NCBI GenBank assembly: GCA_030595015.1
Contig: JAUVDZ010000024.1
Coordinates: 1-11,473, forward strand
Direction of reading: 5' to 3'
Source of the DNA: Candidatus Peregrinibacteria bacterium
GTDB lineage: Bacteria; Patescibacteriota; Gracilibacteria; UBA1369; PNNO01
Length of the DNA stretch: 11,473 nucleotides
This document shows, in pieces, positions 1-7,338 of the stretch (position 1 is the first letter of the stretch; every line of letters starts with the position of its first letter). The translations under genes were made by a program, and so were the position numbers. The notes beneath the pieces were generated by a model. That model was not told the DNA's origin and made no database searches. It saw only the letters and a program-made list of their open reading frames with translations.

Positions 1-62
1 CGGATGATCCAATCACTCGCGCAGAAGCATCAAAAATTATTAGTAAATTAATCGAATTATAA
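1..62 (+). CDS. C-terminal tail of an SLH-domain (S-layer homology) protein, partial
   Basis: The frame beginning at base 3 is open from the window edge to TAA at 60-62 and encodes DDPITRAEASKIISKLIEL. The core ITRAEASKIISKL matches the conserved ITRAEAxK segment of S-layer homology domains, which bind secondary cell-wall polymers and anchor proteins to the surface. Only this last piece of the domain is visible, so the rest of the protein (enzyme, adhesin or S-layer subunit) is unknown. The stop is one base before the TTG start of the CapA-like gene, which suggests co-transcription and translational coupling. Confidence 0.75.
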   Translation, partial: DDPITRAEASKIISKLIEL

Positions 63-63
63 A

Positions 64-1452
64 TTGAAAAAATCTCCATTTGAAATATTTATTTATGTTT
101 TAGGGGCGGTATTAGTTGGAATTTTGTTTGGATTTGGGTCTTACTTAAAGGATTCACCGGTAAATATTTTTGAAACAGTTACACCATTATTTGAAGTCAA
201 CAAATACGTTGGGGCAATTGTTTATGATCATGATTTAGATAAATTTGCTAATTATGAGCACGTTCAATCTGATGAAAAACCTTTAGAAACAGCTCGCGCA
301 ATTGATAGTTCGCAATTTATTGTTGCAGCTATTGATTCAACCCGAAACGATGATATTCTGGATGAAATCCACGACACAACGATTGAAGGAGTGCTTAAGA
401 ATTTTGAATTTGAGCGGGTTAAGTATTTAGCGATTGAAAATCCTAATGATATAAAGGCTGCTCTTTATTATTTTGACATGATTGGCGCTCATAAAGTCGA
501 CAAAATCGATGGTGCTTTTTATTTCAAAAAGGGTTCAAAACTTGATGTGCAAAGGCCAATTACGCTTTTGGGTTTTGGTGATGTGATGCTTGGACGTCAT
601 GTGCGAACTCTTATGGATAGAAATGGGATGGATTATCCTTTTAGAAATATTGGCCAGTTAAAGGGAACTGATTTTGTTCATGCAAATCTTGAGGGACCTA
701 TAAAAGAACAGTTTATAAATACAGGTAAGGGGATTGAATTTAAGTTTAAACCGGATATTGTTTGGCAACTTAAGAATGCAGGTATAAATATTGTTTCGAT
801 TGCGAATAATCACGCGTTAGATCAAGGTTGGACCGGACGTGAAGACACTAAAAAGCATCTAAATATCGCAGGTATTCGTTGGTTTGGGCATCCTAAAAAT
901 GAAATTGAAGATAATGCTTATATTACTGAAGTTGCAGGCAAAAAGTTTGCTTTTGTAGGTTTTGATGATGTTGTTTATAAGATTGATGGAGATAAGGCAC
1001 GTGAATTGATTTCGCGTTTAGATGGAGAGGTTGATTATGTTGTTGTTTCAGCTCATTGGGGAGTTGAGTATGTGCATAATCCAACGCAAAGAAAGGTCAA
1101 TTTTGCGCATGATTGGATTGATAATGGTGCAGATTTGATAATTGGACATCATCCGCATGTGGTCCAGACTATGGAGGTTTATAATGGTGTCCCGATTTTT
1201 TACAGTTTAGGTAATTTTGTATTTGATCAGTACTGGAGCCATGATACGCAGGAGGGGATGGGATTTGCCATGGAAATTAATGAAGAAGGTTACGTAATTT
1301 ATTTATTACCTTATTCTTTGCCAAATAGTCAGCCCGAGTTTATGGTTGGGGAGGCGCGCAGGGCGTTTTTAGAGAAATTTGTTGGATGGGGAGAATATGA
1401 TGAGGACTTGGTTGAGCAGATTAGAGCCGGAAAGATTGAGATTAAGCCATAA
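64..1452 (+). CDS. Membrane-anchored CapA-family protein (PGA_cap metallophosphatase-like fold)
   Basis: This is a 462-residue protein. Residues 7-28 form one hydrophobic segment near the N-terminus, predicting a signal anchor with the bulk outside the cell. Residues 30-160 are a lineage-specific spacer I do not recognise. The CapA/PGA_cap domain starts near residue 166, with GDVMLGR (172-178), NLEGP (208-212), IANNHALDQG (246-255), SAHWGVEY (329-336), GHHPHVVQ (361-368) and YSLGNFVFD (380-388). These Asp/Asn/His clusters are the metal-ligand blocks of the calcineurin-like CapA fold. CapA members act in poly-gamma-glutamate capsule synthesis, but no capB or capC lies nearby, so a general envelope role is safer. 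The TTG start at 64 is preferred because it begins just upstream of the membrane anchor and follows the upstream stop by one base; there is no Shine-Dalgarno motif. Confidence 0.9.
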   Translation: MKKSPFEIFIYVLGAVLVGILFGFGSYLKDSPVNIFETVTPLFEVNKYVGAIVYDHDLDKFANYEHVQSDEKPLETARAIDSSQFIVAAIDSTRNDDILDEIHDTTIEGVLKNFEFERVKYLAIENPNDIKAALYYFDMIGAHKVDKIDGAFYFKKGSKLDVQRPITLLGFGDVMLGRHVRTLMDRNGMDYPFRNIGQLKGTDFVHANLEGPIKEQFINTGKGIEFKFKPDIVWQLKNAGINIVSIANNHALDQGWTGREDTKKHLNIAGIRWFGHPKNEIEDNAYITEVAGKKFAFVGFDDVVYKIDGDKARELISRLDGEVDYVVVSAHWGVEYVHNPTQRKVNFAHDWIDNGADLIIGHHPHVVQTMEVYNGVPIFYSLGNFVFDQYWSHDTQEGMGFAMEINEEGYVIYLLPYSLPNSQPEFMVGEARRAFLEKFVGWGEYDEDLVEQIRAGKIEIKP

Positions 1453-1464
1453 ATATGGTATAAT
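1436..1464 (+). promoter_or_regulatory. Sigma70-type promoter of the beta-CASP RNase gene
   Basis: TTGAGA at 1436-1441 is followed by a 17-nt spacer and TATAAT at 1459-1464. TG at 1456-1457 makes it an extended -10 (TGGTATAAT). It overlaps the last codons of the CapA-like gene and would start transcription near 1471, leaving a leader of about 23 nt. Confidence 0.75.
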
Positions 1465-1493
1465 ATACAAATAGAAATTAAAAAAAATATACT

Positions 1494-2912
1494 ATGAAAA
1501 TAGAATTTGTTGGAGCAGCACAAGAAGTGACTGGTTCAAAACACTTAATTCATGCCAATGGCAAGAAGATTCTTTTAGATTGCGGAATGTTTCAGGGAAA
1601 GCGTAAAGAATCACGAAAAAAGAACATGGAGTTTCCTTTTGATCCTGCTGAAATCGATGCAGTTGTTTTATCACACGCGCATATTGATCATTCTGGGCTT
1701 TTGCCTTTGTTGGTAAAAAAAGGTTTTAGAGGACCTATTTATTCAACATTTGCGACTCGTGATTTGTGTCATTATATGTTGATGGATAGCGCATACATTC
1801 AGGAACGTGAAGCTGAATATATTAATAAAAAGAAGTTGAAAAAAGGTGAAGCAGAAATTGAACCTTTATATACATGTGATGATGCTCAACAGTGTTTGTC
1901 GCAGTTTCAATCAGTTGGATATGAGCGTTCATTTGTAGTTGAAGATGCTCTGGTAGCTTGTTTTTATGAAGCAGGTCATATTTTGGGATCAGCTACTGTT
2001 CATATAATTGTTTATGAAAAAGAAACAAATAAAAGAACGACAATTGGTTTTAGTGGAGATTTGGGAAGAAAAAATATTCCTTTATTAAAAGATCCACAGG
2101 TTTTGCCTCAATGTGATTATTATATTACTGAGTGTACTTATGGTAATCGTTTGCATGAATCTTTTGATGAATTAGATTCAATGCTTATTGATATTGTTAA
2201 TAAAACTTATGAAAAAGGTGGAAAACTTATTATTCCGGCTTTCTCAGTTGGGCGTACGCAGGAAGTTGTTTATCGGCTTAATCAAGCTGTGAAAGATGGT
2301 TTGATTCCTGAGTTCCCGATTTTTGTAGATAGTCCTTTATCAGGAAATATTACTGAAGTTTTTGCTGCTCATCCTGAGTGTTTTGATCGTGAAACTTACC
2401 GTGAATTTATTGATAATCGTTTGAATCCATTTGGATTTGGGAAGATTAAATACATTACTGATGTTGAAGATTCAAAAAAGCTAAACTTTTATGATAAGCC
2501 TTGTATTATTATTTCAGCTTCAGGGATGTGTGAGTTCGGACGGATCCTTCATCATTTAAAGAATAATATTGAAGATCCAAAAAACACAGTAATGATTGTT
2601 GGATATCAGGCTCAACATACGCTTGGAAGACGTCTTGTAGAGAAAAAGAAAGTAGTTAATATATTTGGAGAACCTTATAATGTTCGTTGTGATGTTTTCA
2701 AAGTAAATGCTTTCTCTGCTCATGCAGATAGAAGCGATTTACTTGATTACACAGGTCGAATTGAAGGGGTTAAAAAGATATTCCTGGTTCATGGAGAGCA
2801 TGATCAGGGCTTCAAATTTAAAGATGTACTCGCAGAAAATGGTTTCAAAGACGTAGTAATGCCTGAATCAGGCGATATTTTCGACTGCGATACTGAGAAA
2901 TGGGTACAATAA
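1494..2912 (+). CDS. Beta-CASP metallo-beta-lactamase RNase (CPSF73/Ysh1-like)
   Basis: This 472-residue protein has all core motifs of a beta-CASP metallo-beta-lactamase nuclease. The start FVGAAQEVTGSKH (5-17) is typical of the family. Motif 2 is HAHIDH (61-66), motif 3 is GHILGSA (161-167) and motif 4 is SGDLGR (187-192). Beta-CASP motif A is ECTYGN (213-218), motif B is SASGM plus the downstream histidines at 353-354, and motif C is SAHAD (408-412). A C-terminal RMMBL-type segment contains LVHGEH (431-436). The zinc-binding set appears intact, so a cytoplasmic endo/exoribonuclease acting in RNA processing or decay is expected. The length is normal for bacterial members. It has its own extended -10 promoter and an A/T-only leader without a ribosome binding site. 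The exact RNA substrate cannot be read from the sequence. Confidence 0.93.
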   Translation: MKIEFVGAAQEVTGSKHLIHANGKKILLDCGMFQGKRKESRKKNMEFPFDPAEIDAVVLSHAHIDHSGLLPLLVKKGFRGPIYSTFATRDLCHYMLMDSAYIQEREAEYINKKKLKKGEAEIEPLYTCDDAQQCLSQFQSVGYERSFVVEDALVACFYEAGHILGSATVHIIVYEKETNKRTTIGFSGDLGRKNIPLLKDPQVLPQCDYYITECTYGNRLHESFDELDSMLIDIVNKTYEKGGKLIIPAFSVGRTQEVVYRLNQAVKDGLIPEFPIFVDSPLSGNITEVFAAHPECFDRETYREFIDNRLNPFGFGKIKYITDVEDSKKLNFYDKPCIIISASGMCEFGRILHHLKNNIEDPKNTVMIVGYQAQHTLGRRLVEKKKVVNIFGEPYNVRCDVFKVNAFSAHADRSDLLDYTGRIEGVKKIFLVHGEHDQGFKFKDVLAENGFKDVVMPESGDIFDCDTEKWVQ

Positions 2913-2924
2913 TCAAATTTTAGT

Positions 2925-2952
2925 TTGAAATTCTCCCCAAGATAGCTATAAT
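2925..2952 (+). promoter_or_regulatory. Promoter of tRNA-Gly
   Basis: TTGAAA at 2925-2930, a 16-nt spacer and a consensus TATAAT at 2947-2952 lie 29 nt before the first base of the tRNA. This separates the tRNA transcript from the RNase gene, which ends at 2912. Confidence 0.7.
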
Positions 2953-2981
2953 TAACCTTGCTTTTAGACAAAAAACTTCAA

Positions 2982-3056
<75 letters not shown>

Positions 3057-3058
3057 AA

Positions 3059-3094
3059 TAAAAATGGCTGCCACAAGGCAGGCCTTTTTATTTT
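3059..3094 (+). terminator. Rho-independent terminator after tRNA-Gly
   Basis: GGCTGCC and GGCAGGCC form a stem with one bulged base around the loop ACAA, extended by an A-run pairing with a T-run, and followed by TTTTTATTTT (3085-3094). It begins a few bases after the CCA end. The flanking A and T runs could let it act in both directions. Confidence 0.75.
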
Positions 3095-3113
3095 AGTGTC
3101 TGGAAATGGCCCC

Positions 3114-3220
3114 CGTTGCTAGATCAAGCTGTGAAGAAGGAGCTTGCGACTGATTGAACAGGTTGAGCGAGTACGACGGAGCGTTCGAAAGAACGCGGAG
3201 TGTGCCCGCTCCATGACCTC
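3114..3220 (+). repeat. Structured repeat A, copy A1 (candidate structured RNA element)
   Basis: Bases 3114-3178 match 7339-7403 at 59 of 65 positions, and a shorter match follows (the final GACCTC block at 3215-3220). The element is clearly richer in GC than its surroundings. Bases 3124-3132 can pair with 3158-3166 (one G·G mismatch) around a 25-nt loop identical in both copies. Four of the six differences between copies are paired AA/TT to TT/AA changes within this helix. GAGCG (3165-3169) can pair with CGCTC (3207-3211). Copy A1 additionally has a GAAA-capped hairpin at 3181-3196. The function is unknown; the GNRA-type loop favours the + strand as the RNA strand. Confidence 0.7.
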
Positions 3221-3297
3221 GGGAGATACCTTGTGTAAGCCATTTATCTTTTAATGTCGTTTTCGATTTCTCTCATAATTCTCAAGCTTCTATGGCA

Positions 3298-4590
3298 TTA
3301 ACGCCACATATTTAAATGATTGTTAAAGATCGGCATAACCAATCCCTGTCTTCGCATATGAGGTAATCCATGAGAATTATAAAAATAATCGATTAAATCA
3401 ATTGCAGACTCAGGCTTAAGATACTCGTGAGTAATTCTTGGGATTAGATTAGTAGGCATATTCATAGACCAGTTGTCCATTCTGTCATTTTTCTTAATCT
3501 TAATAATGTCAAATGATGATTTTTCAAATGGTGCGACTTTCTTGTTATACCTCTCTCCTATAGGAACAGTTGGATTCTTCGTGCTTATTTTAACTTCGAA
3601 CCCTTTCTTTTCTAATGCTGCAATGAATTTAGTAAAGTTAAATTTAACAGAAACAAGGACACGGCAATACATTAGGTCAGCTATCATAAATGAGGGCATA
3701 TGAAAAACAGGAAGAGGAAAAGACCCACGCAAGAACTCACCATCTTTTGACCAGGAAAAATCGGAATTGTTTGAACTGATAACTTCATCATTCTTAGGAA
3801 AAGGTTTTACATTAGCTGATTTTTCTTTGATATCAATCTTTTTGTTAACACAAACTGCTGCATTTATTGCTTTCAATTTTATGAATTCATCCACATCGTA
3901 ATAAGCAATACCATCTTTATTAGCCCTTTTGATTAAACTCATAACCTTACTTTTATAACTTTTTGCTCGAACTGGAATGATTAACATTCTCGCACTTTCA
4001 TTTCTGACGATAGCACTGCTTTCATTTACCATCTTTTCAACATCCTGCATCTTTTTTACTTGAGTGGAAAGAGTAGAATTTTTTTGCCCTATTACTCCCT
4101 TACCCGTTTTGATTTCAAGAAGCTTTATATGACCTTTATCAATTATTGTTATGTCACCGAATCGAATGAAATTAGTCAGATCATTCAAAATTGCAAATTT
4201 TCCTTCTTTTGCAACATTTTCTAATTGTTTAAGTTCCTCGTGTAGGCCTTCACGCTTACTTAATCTACCCAACTGACGATTTTCGGATAAAATCCGATAT
4301 GCATGGGGGTTAAAGTGTAATAGGCGCAATGCCATGCCATCAACAAGTTGCTTAAAACACCTTATTATGTGTTTTATAATTATAAAATCTTTACTTTCTT
4401 TTTTCACATTATCAAGATCTCTTTCTAATTTTTGAATATTATTTAATACCCTCTTTTGAAATTCAAGTAAAACTTTAGGGTGGATTAAGGCCTCTGATCT
4501 GCTTAAACGAAGCAACTCAATGCCTTGTAAGCGATACTGATTAAGCTTAGGACTTGCTGTTATGGCTAAAAATTCTTTATTACTCAGCAT
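3298..4590 (-). CDS. Unknown protein with a PD-(D/E)XK-like nuclease signature
   Basis: I do not recognise the family of this 430-residue protein. Residues 1-130 are mostly helical, with a Lys/Glu-rich region around 45-70. Residues 112-180 resemble a restriction-endonuclease-like core: a helix with E118, then GDI (145-147), a hydrophobic strand, LLEIKTGKG (157-165) giving the E159-x-K161 pair, and Q177 on a following helix. The order D146, E159-x-K161, Q177 fits PD-(D/E)XK nucleases such as those with a QhxxY-like motif, but this is motif reading only. Residues 200-430 hold beta-rich segments without known motifs. There is no signal peptide or membrane segment, so it should be cytoplasmic. 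It runs against the backbone genes and lies inside the repeat-bounded island, which suggests accessory, possibly defence-related DNA. The ATG at 4590 follows a short leader without a Shine-Dalgarno motif. Confidence 0.8.
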   Translation of the reverse strand: MLSNKEFLAITASPKLNQYRLQGIELLRLSRSEALIHPKVLLEFQKRVLNNIQKLERDLDNVKKESKDFIIIKHIIRCFKQLVDGMALRLLHFNPHAYRILSENRQLGRLSKREGLHEELKQLENVAKEGKFAILNDLTNFIRFGDITIIDKGHIKLLEIKTGKGVIGQKNSTLSTQVKKMQDVEKMVNESSAIVRNESARMLIIPVRAKSYKSKVMSLIKRANKDGIAYYDVDEFIKLKAINAAVCVNKKIDIKEKSANVKPFPKNDEVISSNNSDFSWSKDGEFLRGSFPLPVFHMPSFMIADLMYCRVLVSVKFNFTKFIAALEKKGFEVKISTKNPTVPIGERYNKKVAPFEKSSFDIIKIKKNDRMDNWSMNMPTNLIPRITHEYLKPESAIDLIDYFYNSHGLPHMRRQGLVMPIFNNHLNMWR

Positions 4591-4617
4591 TGATATCGAT
4601 TGCTTTATAGAGAGGTT

Positions 4618-4646
4618 ATAATACTCCTAAATTAGGATGAATTAAA
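4618..4646 (-). promoter_or_regulatory. Probable promoter of the nuclease-like gene
   Basis: On the minus strand, TTTAAT (4646-4641), a 17-nt spacer and TATTAT (4623-4618) lie 28 nt before the ATG at 4590. The spacer contains the palindrome described separately. The -35 match is only moderate. Confidence 0.45.
4625..4637. promoter_or_regulatory. Perfect palindrome TCCTAAATTAGGA, candidate operator
   Basis: Two 6-bp arms (TCCTAA/TTAGGA) flank a single central A and sit wholly between the proposed -35 and -10 of the nuclease-like gene, a position where a bound repressor would block RNA polymerase. No regulator for it is identifiable in the window. Confidence 0.4.
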
Positions 4647-4712
4647 GATCAATGGAGGCAAATAATATATAATCGTTGCAACAATAACGAAATCCGCATA
4701 AAGCAAATCATA

Positions 4713-4815
4713 ATGGATTTTCCAGTCCGCATATCGTTCACTAAGGAGCTTTAAGGGTTTGTGGCTTGCTTAAGCCAATCTAATAATAAAATGTGGTGAT
4801 TATAAAAATATAAAA
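4713..4815 (+). repeat. Repeat B, copy B1, upstream of the toxin gene
   Basis: Two blocks recur on the other side of the toxin cassette. Block 1 (4713-4749) ends in ACTAAGGAGC and matches 5790-5827 at about 30 of 37 positions with one gap. Block 2 (4788-4815) starts with AAAATGTGGTG and matches 5763-5790 closely. Here block 1 precedes block 2, with about 38 nt between them that include a TGGCTT/AAGCCA hairpin (4762-4777). In copy B2 the order is reversed. The blocks look like degenerate dispersed repeats; the mechanism is unknown. Confidence 0.55.
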
Positions 4816-4873
4816 CTGATATATAAACAATAGATATTTCAATTATTGTGCAACGTGAAAGATTCATGTAATC

Positions 4874-4879
4874 TATAAT
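4874..4879 (+). promoter_or_regulatory. Probable -10 box of the toxin operon
   Basis: A consensus TATAAT lies 23 nt upstream of the toxin ATG. No convincing -35 sits at 16-18 nt upstream, so the promoter may be weak or activator-dependent. Confidence 0.4.
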
Positions 4880-4902
4880 CTTAATGGGTTTATATAAATA
4901 AT

Positions 4903-5595
4903 ATGACTTCAGACGAATTGCACAAACAGGCAATTGAATTCATAAAAAAAAATAAGACATTACTTATTGATACTTTTGCAAATAAAGCAAAATATATTTC
5001 AGAAAAAAAACCCGTTTCGATTTTTATGGCAGGTTCACCAGGAGCTGGTAAAACAGAATTTACTAGAAATTTCCTTGAAATCACTCAAATGAATGCAGTA
5101 CACATTGATGCAGATGAAATAAAAAAGATAATTCCTGGATATGACGGTTCAAATTCTTCAGTTATTCAAGGGGCATCTTCGTTAGGGGTGGAAAAGCTAC
5201 ATGATCATGTTATGAAGAAAAAAAAGTCTATGGTACTTGATGGAACATTTGCTTATTATGAAAAAGCTAAAAATAATATTGAACGTTCTTTAAAAAAAGG
5301 GAGACACATAGAGATTTTTTATATATATCAAGATCCCTTAATAGCTTGGGATTTTACAAAAAAAAGGGAAAAGCTAGAAGGGCGATATGTACCTAAGGAT
5401 TTATTTGTTGAAGCTTTTTTCCAAGCTAAAGACAATGTAGAAAAAATAAAAAAAGATTTTGCTAATGACGTGAGATTGAATGTAGTTATTAAGAACTCAC
5501 TAAATCATCTGAAGAAACTTGAAATTAATGTCGCCAGTATTGACAATTATGTCAAGATGGGATATACTTATGAATCCTTAATGGAAAAACTATGA
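4903..5595 (+). CDS. Zeta-toxin family P-loop kinase
   Basis: This 230-residue protein has a Walker A motif AGSPGAGKT (43-51). HIDADEIKK (67-75) follows with the family acidic pair D69 and D71. Next come VLDGTFAYYEKAKNNI (111-126), typical of the Walker B/substrate region of zeta toxins, and a basic lid-like segment KKREKLEGRYVP (153-164) with R155 and R161. Zeta toxins phosphorylate UDP-N-acetylglucosamine and so block peptidoglycan precursor supply; the key residues for this chemistry appear intact. The length is close to that of single-domain zeta toxins. No epsilon/PezA-like antitoxin precedes it. Instead a 47-residue ORF overlaps its stop codon by ATGA. A kinase of this superfamily with another small-molecule or nucleic-acid substrate is the main alternative. 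Confidence 0.85.
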   Translation: MTSDELHKQAIEFIKKNKTLLIDTFANKAKYISEKKPVSIFMAGSPGAGKTEFTRNFLEITQMNAVHIDADEIKKIIPGYDGSNSSVIQGASSLGVEKLHDHVMKKKKSMVLDGTFAYYEKAKNNIERSLKKGRHIEIFYIYQDPLIAWDFTKKREKLEGRYVPKDLFVEAFFQAKDNVEKIKKDFANDVRLNVVIKNSLNHLKKLEINVASIDNYVKMGYTYESLMEKL

Positions 5596-5735
5596 ACGGA
5601 TCAAAATTTGCTACATTACCATCAAAAGACAAAAAAAAGATTGTAAAATCTGCTGTTTTGGCTGCAAATGAAGAACAACAAGAGCTTGTTCGTAAATATG
5701 AAGAATTAGAAAAACACGATAAAAACCGTGATTAA
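5592..5735 (+). CDS. 47-residue partner of the zeta toxin, candidate antitoxin
   Basis: The ATG at 5592 overlaps the toxin stop (ATGA), so the two genes are translationally coupled. The product begins MNGSKFATLPSKDKKKIVKS and continues with a charged helix (AANEEQQELVRKYEELEKH, 24-42). It is soluble, with no membrane segment or DNA-binding motif that I recognise. Known epsilon and PezA antitoxins are larger and lie upstream of the toxin, so this would be a reversed and minimal arrangement. An antitoxin or other regulatory role is inferred from position alone. Neutral context, helical propensity and intact coding make it likely to be a real gene. Confidence 0.65.
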   Translation: MNGSKFATLPSKDKKKIVKSAVLAANEEQQELVRKYEELEKHDKNRD

Positions 5736-5762
5736 ATTCTACGAGGAATATGTTAAGAATAT

Positions 5763-5827
5763 AAAATGTGGTGTTTATAAATATATTAAATGGGAATTTC
5801 TAGTTCGCACTTCGTTTACTAAGGAGC
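5763..5827 (+). repeat. Repeat B, copy B2, downstream of the toxin cassette
   Basis: Block 2 (5763-5790, starting AAAATGTGGTG) is followed directly by block 1 (5790-5827, ending ACTAAGGAGC). Both match the blocks found upstream of the toxin gene (4788-4815 and 4713-4749), but in the opposite order. Confidence 0.55.
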
Positions 5828-5847
5828 CCCATTAGGCTAAAACCAGA

Positions 5848-5884
5848 AACACCCCTTTCTGTAGAGGAAAAGGGTTGTTTTGTT
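5848..5884 (+). terminator. Probable terminator of the toxin operon
   Basis: AACACCCCTTT (5848-5858) pairs with AAAGGGTTGTT (5869-5879) over eleven positions with one C·T mismatch, followed by a short T-rich tail (TTGTTG). It lies between the converging toxin operon and DKNYY gene. The tail is imperfect, so efficiency is uncertain. Confidence 0.45.
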
Positions 5885-5931
5885 GTAAGGTGGGGTATTA
5901 GTAAAGTGAATCTGTCCCTGTGAAGTATGTT

Positions 5932-7251
5932 TTAATCTGACATCAATAACCTAGTTTCAGGATCTATATCTTCAAGCATTATTTTTTCACCTTTATAGTA
6001 GTAATTGTTTTTATCTTTCCCATAAACTTCCTTATCAAAACGAGGGACTTCTAATATTTTAAAGTTTTCTGGATCGACTCCTTCTAGTGATATGTAAGTA
6101 ATTTCACCAGATGAAGTTAATTCAAATCCTGTATAAACTCCGTTTTTATCTTTGCTGTAAAAGTCATTCAGCGAAACAAACGATTCTGGATCTATGCCTT
6201 CAATTTGGTAGCCCATAAGATAAATCGCCTTGTCTGTCTTTAAAAATCTACTATTACCAGTCCAGCTGTAAAGGCGATATCCATCCACAAACTCAAATAT
6301 CCCATCATTCTCTTCTAAAAATTCCACTTTAGTTACTTCGTTGTTATCATTTTTCCTTAAATAATAAATTGCATTTTTATCACGAACATAATTATCATAT
6401 TTTAGTGGTTCATAGCTGCTAGGATCAATTTGACCTAGCTTTTCTCCTCTGTAATAAAGATTATTATTATCTTTCGCATCAATTTCACCATGAAATGATA
6501 GTTCCACGTCTACTATTTCAAAATCTTCAGGGTTAGCTCCTTCAACTATTCTATTAAAAAAATAAACATTGTTTTTATCCTTTGAATAATAATAATGTCC
6601 TAATAATTCAAAGGATGGTGCATCGATCCAATGTAGTAATTCTTCTTTTTGGTAAACATTTTCATTATCTTTTGCATAGCCATGAATTGGGGAAATTACC
6701 ACAAATGAGTTTGGATCTGAATTTTCCAAAGTCTGATCGTTGAAATAAACATTGTTGGAGTCTTTTGCATAATATGTATCATAAAAATAATCTTCTTTAT
6801 CGAAGAAATTGATCGAAGTAGGATCAGCATCTTTAATTAGATTTTCATAGAAATACACATTGTTTTTATCTTTACTGTAAATGGAATTTAGTACTTCAAA
6901 GGAGTCAAGATCAGCTTTGTTTATACGATGTTCTAAATAATACACACTTTCGGAATCTTTCGAATAAGTGCAATTAATAAGTTTAAAAGTGCTTGGATCA
7001 GCCCCATTAATTTCATTGATGGATTTTGCAGCACGATATACTCTGTTTCTATCTTTTCCGTAACCACAACCTAAATCTTTAAAAGATGATTTGTCAGCAT
7101 TTTCAATCTTATGATAAAAACCTTCTTCAATTGCATGATAATAATAAACACCATCACCCCGAACTTCATAATGATTTTCTGTCATATTTGTGCAGCCAAA
7201 AAGAAAAAGACTAAATATTAACATAAACAATATGACTATAACTTTATTCAT
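5932..7251 (-). CDS. DKNYY-repeat lipoprotein
   Basis: This 439-residue protein starts with a short basic region and a hydrophobic stretch ending in the lipobox LFGC, giving Cys20 as the predicted lipidated residue after signal peptidase II cleavage. The rest consists of about ten repeats of roughly 30 residues. Each carries a core such as YSKDKNNVYF (125-134) or YAKDSNNVYF (161-170), followed by a segment ending in ADPxSFxxL. This is the DKNYY family (Pfam), a beta-rich, surface-exposed repeat fold of unknown function. It lies inside the repeat-bounded island on the minus strand, converging on the toxin operon. No Shine-Dalgarno motif precedes the ATG. Repeat number in this family tends to vary, and unequal crossing-over could change it here. 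Confidence 0.9.
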   Translation of the reverse strand: MNKVIVILFMLIFSLFLFGCTNMTENHYEVRGDGVYYYHAIEEGFYHKIENADKSSFKDLGCGYGKDRNRVYRAAKSINEINGADPSTFKLINCTYSKDSESVYYLEHRINKADLDSFEVLNSIYSKDKNNVYFYENLIKDADPTSINFFDKEDYFYDTYYAKDSNNVYFNDQTLENSDPNSFVVISPIHGYAKDNENVYQKEELLHWIDAPSFELLGHYYYSKDKNNVYFFNRIVEGANPEDFEIVDVELSFHGEIDAKDNNNLYYRGEKLGQIDPSSYEPLKYDNYVRDKNAIYYLRKNDNNEVTKVEFLEENDGIFEFVDGYRLYSWTGNSRFLKTDKAIYLMGYQIEGIDPESFVSLNDFYSKDKNGVYTGFELTSSGEITYISLEGVDPENFKILEVPRFDKEVYGKDKNNYYYKGEKIMLEDIDPETRLLMSD

Positions 7252-7338
7252 AATTTTTATAATATTAGAGTCATAATGATAACATTAATCAATTATAAAT
7301 TGATAGTATCTGAAATTCTTCGAAAAAAGTTCTAACAT

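Noticed and set aside
3473..3703. Possible + strand gene opposite the nuclease-like gene
   Set aside because: It is a shadow frame within a well-formed minus-strand gene and has no recognisable protein features.
4713..5827. Integron attC sites around the toxin cassette
   Set aside because: The blocks lack paired RYYYAAC/GTTRRRY core sites and no integron integrase is present.
5932..7251. CRISPR-like repetition
   Set aside because: The periodicity is protein-level DKNYY repeats of about 30 codons with diverged DNA, not identical direct repeats with spacers.
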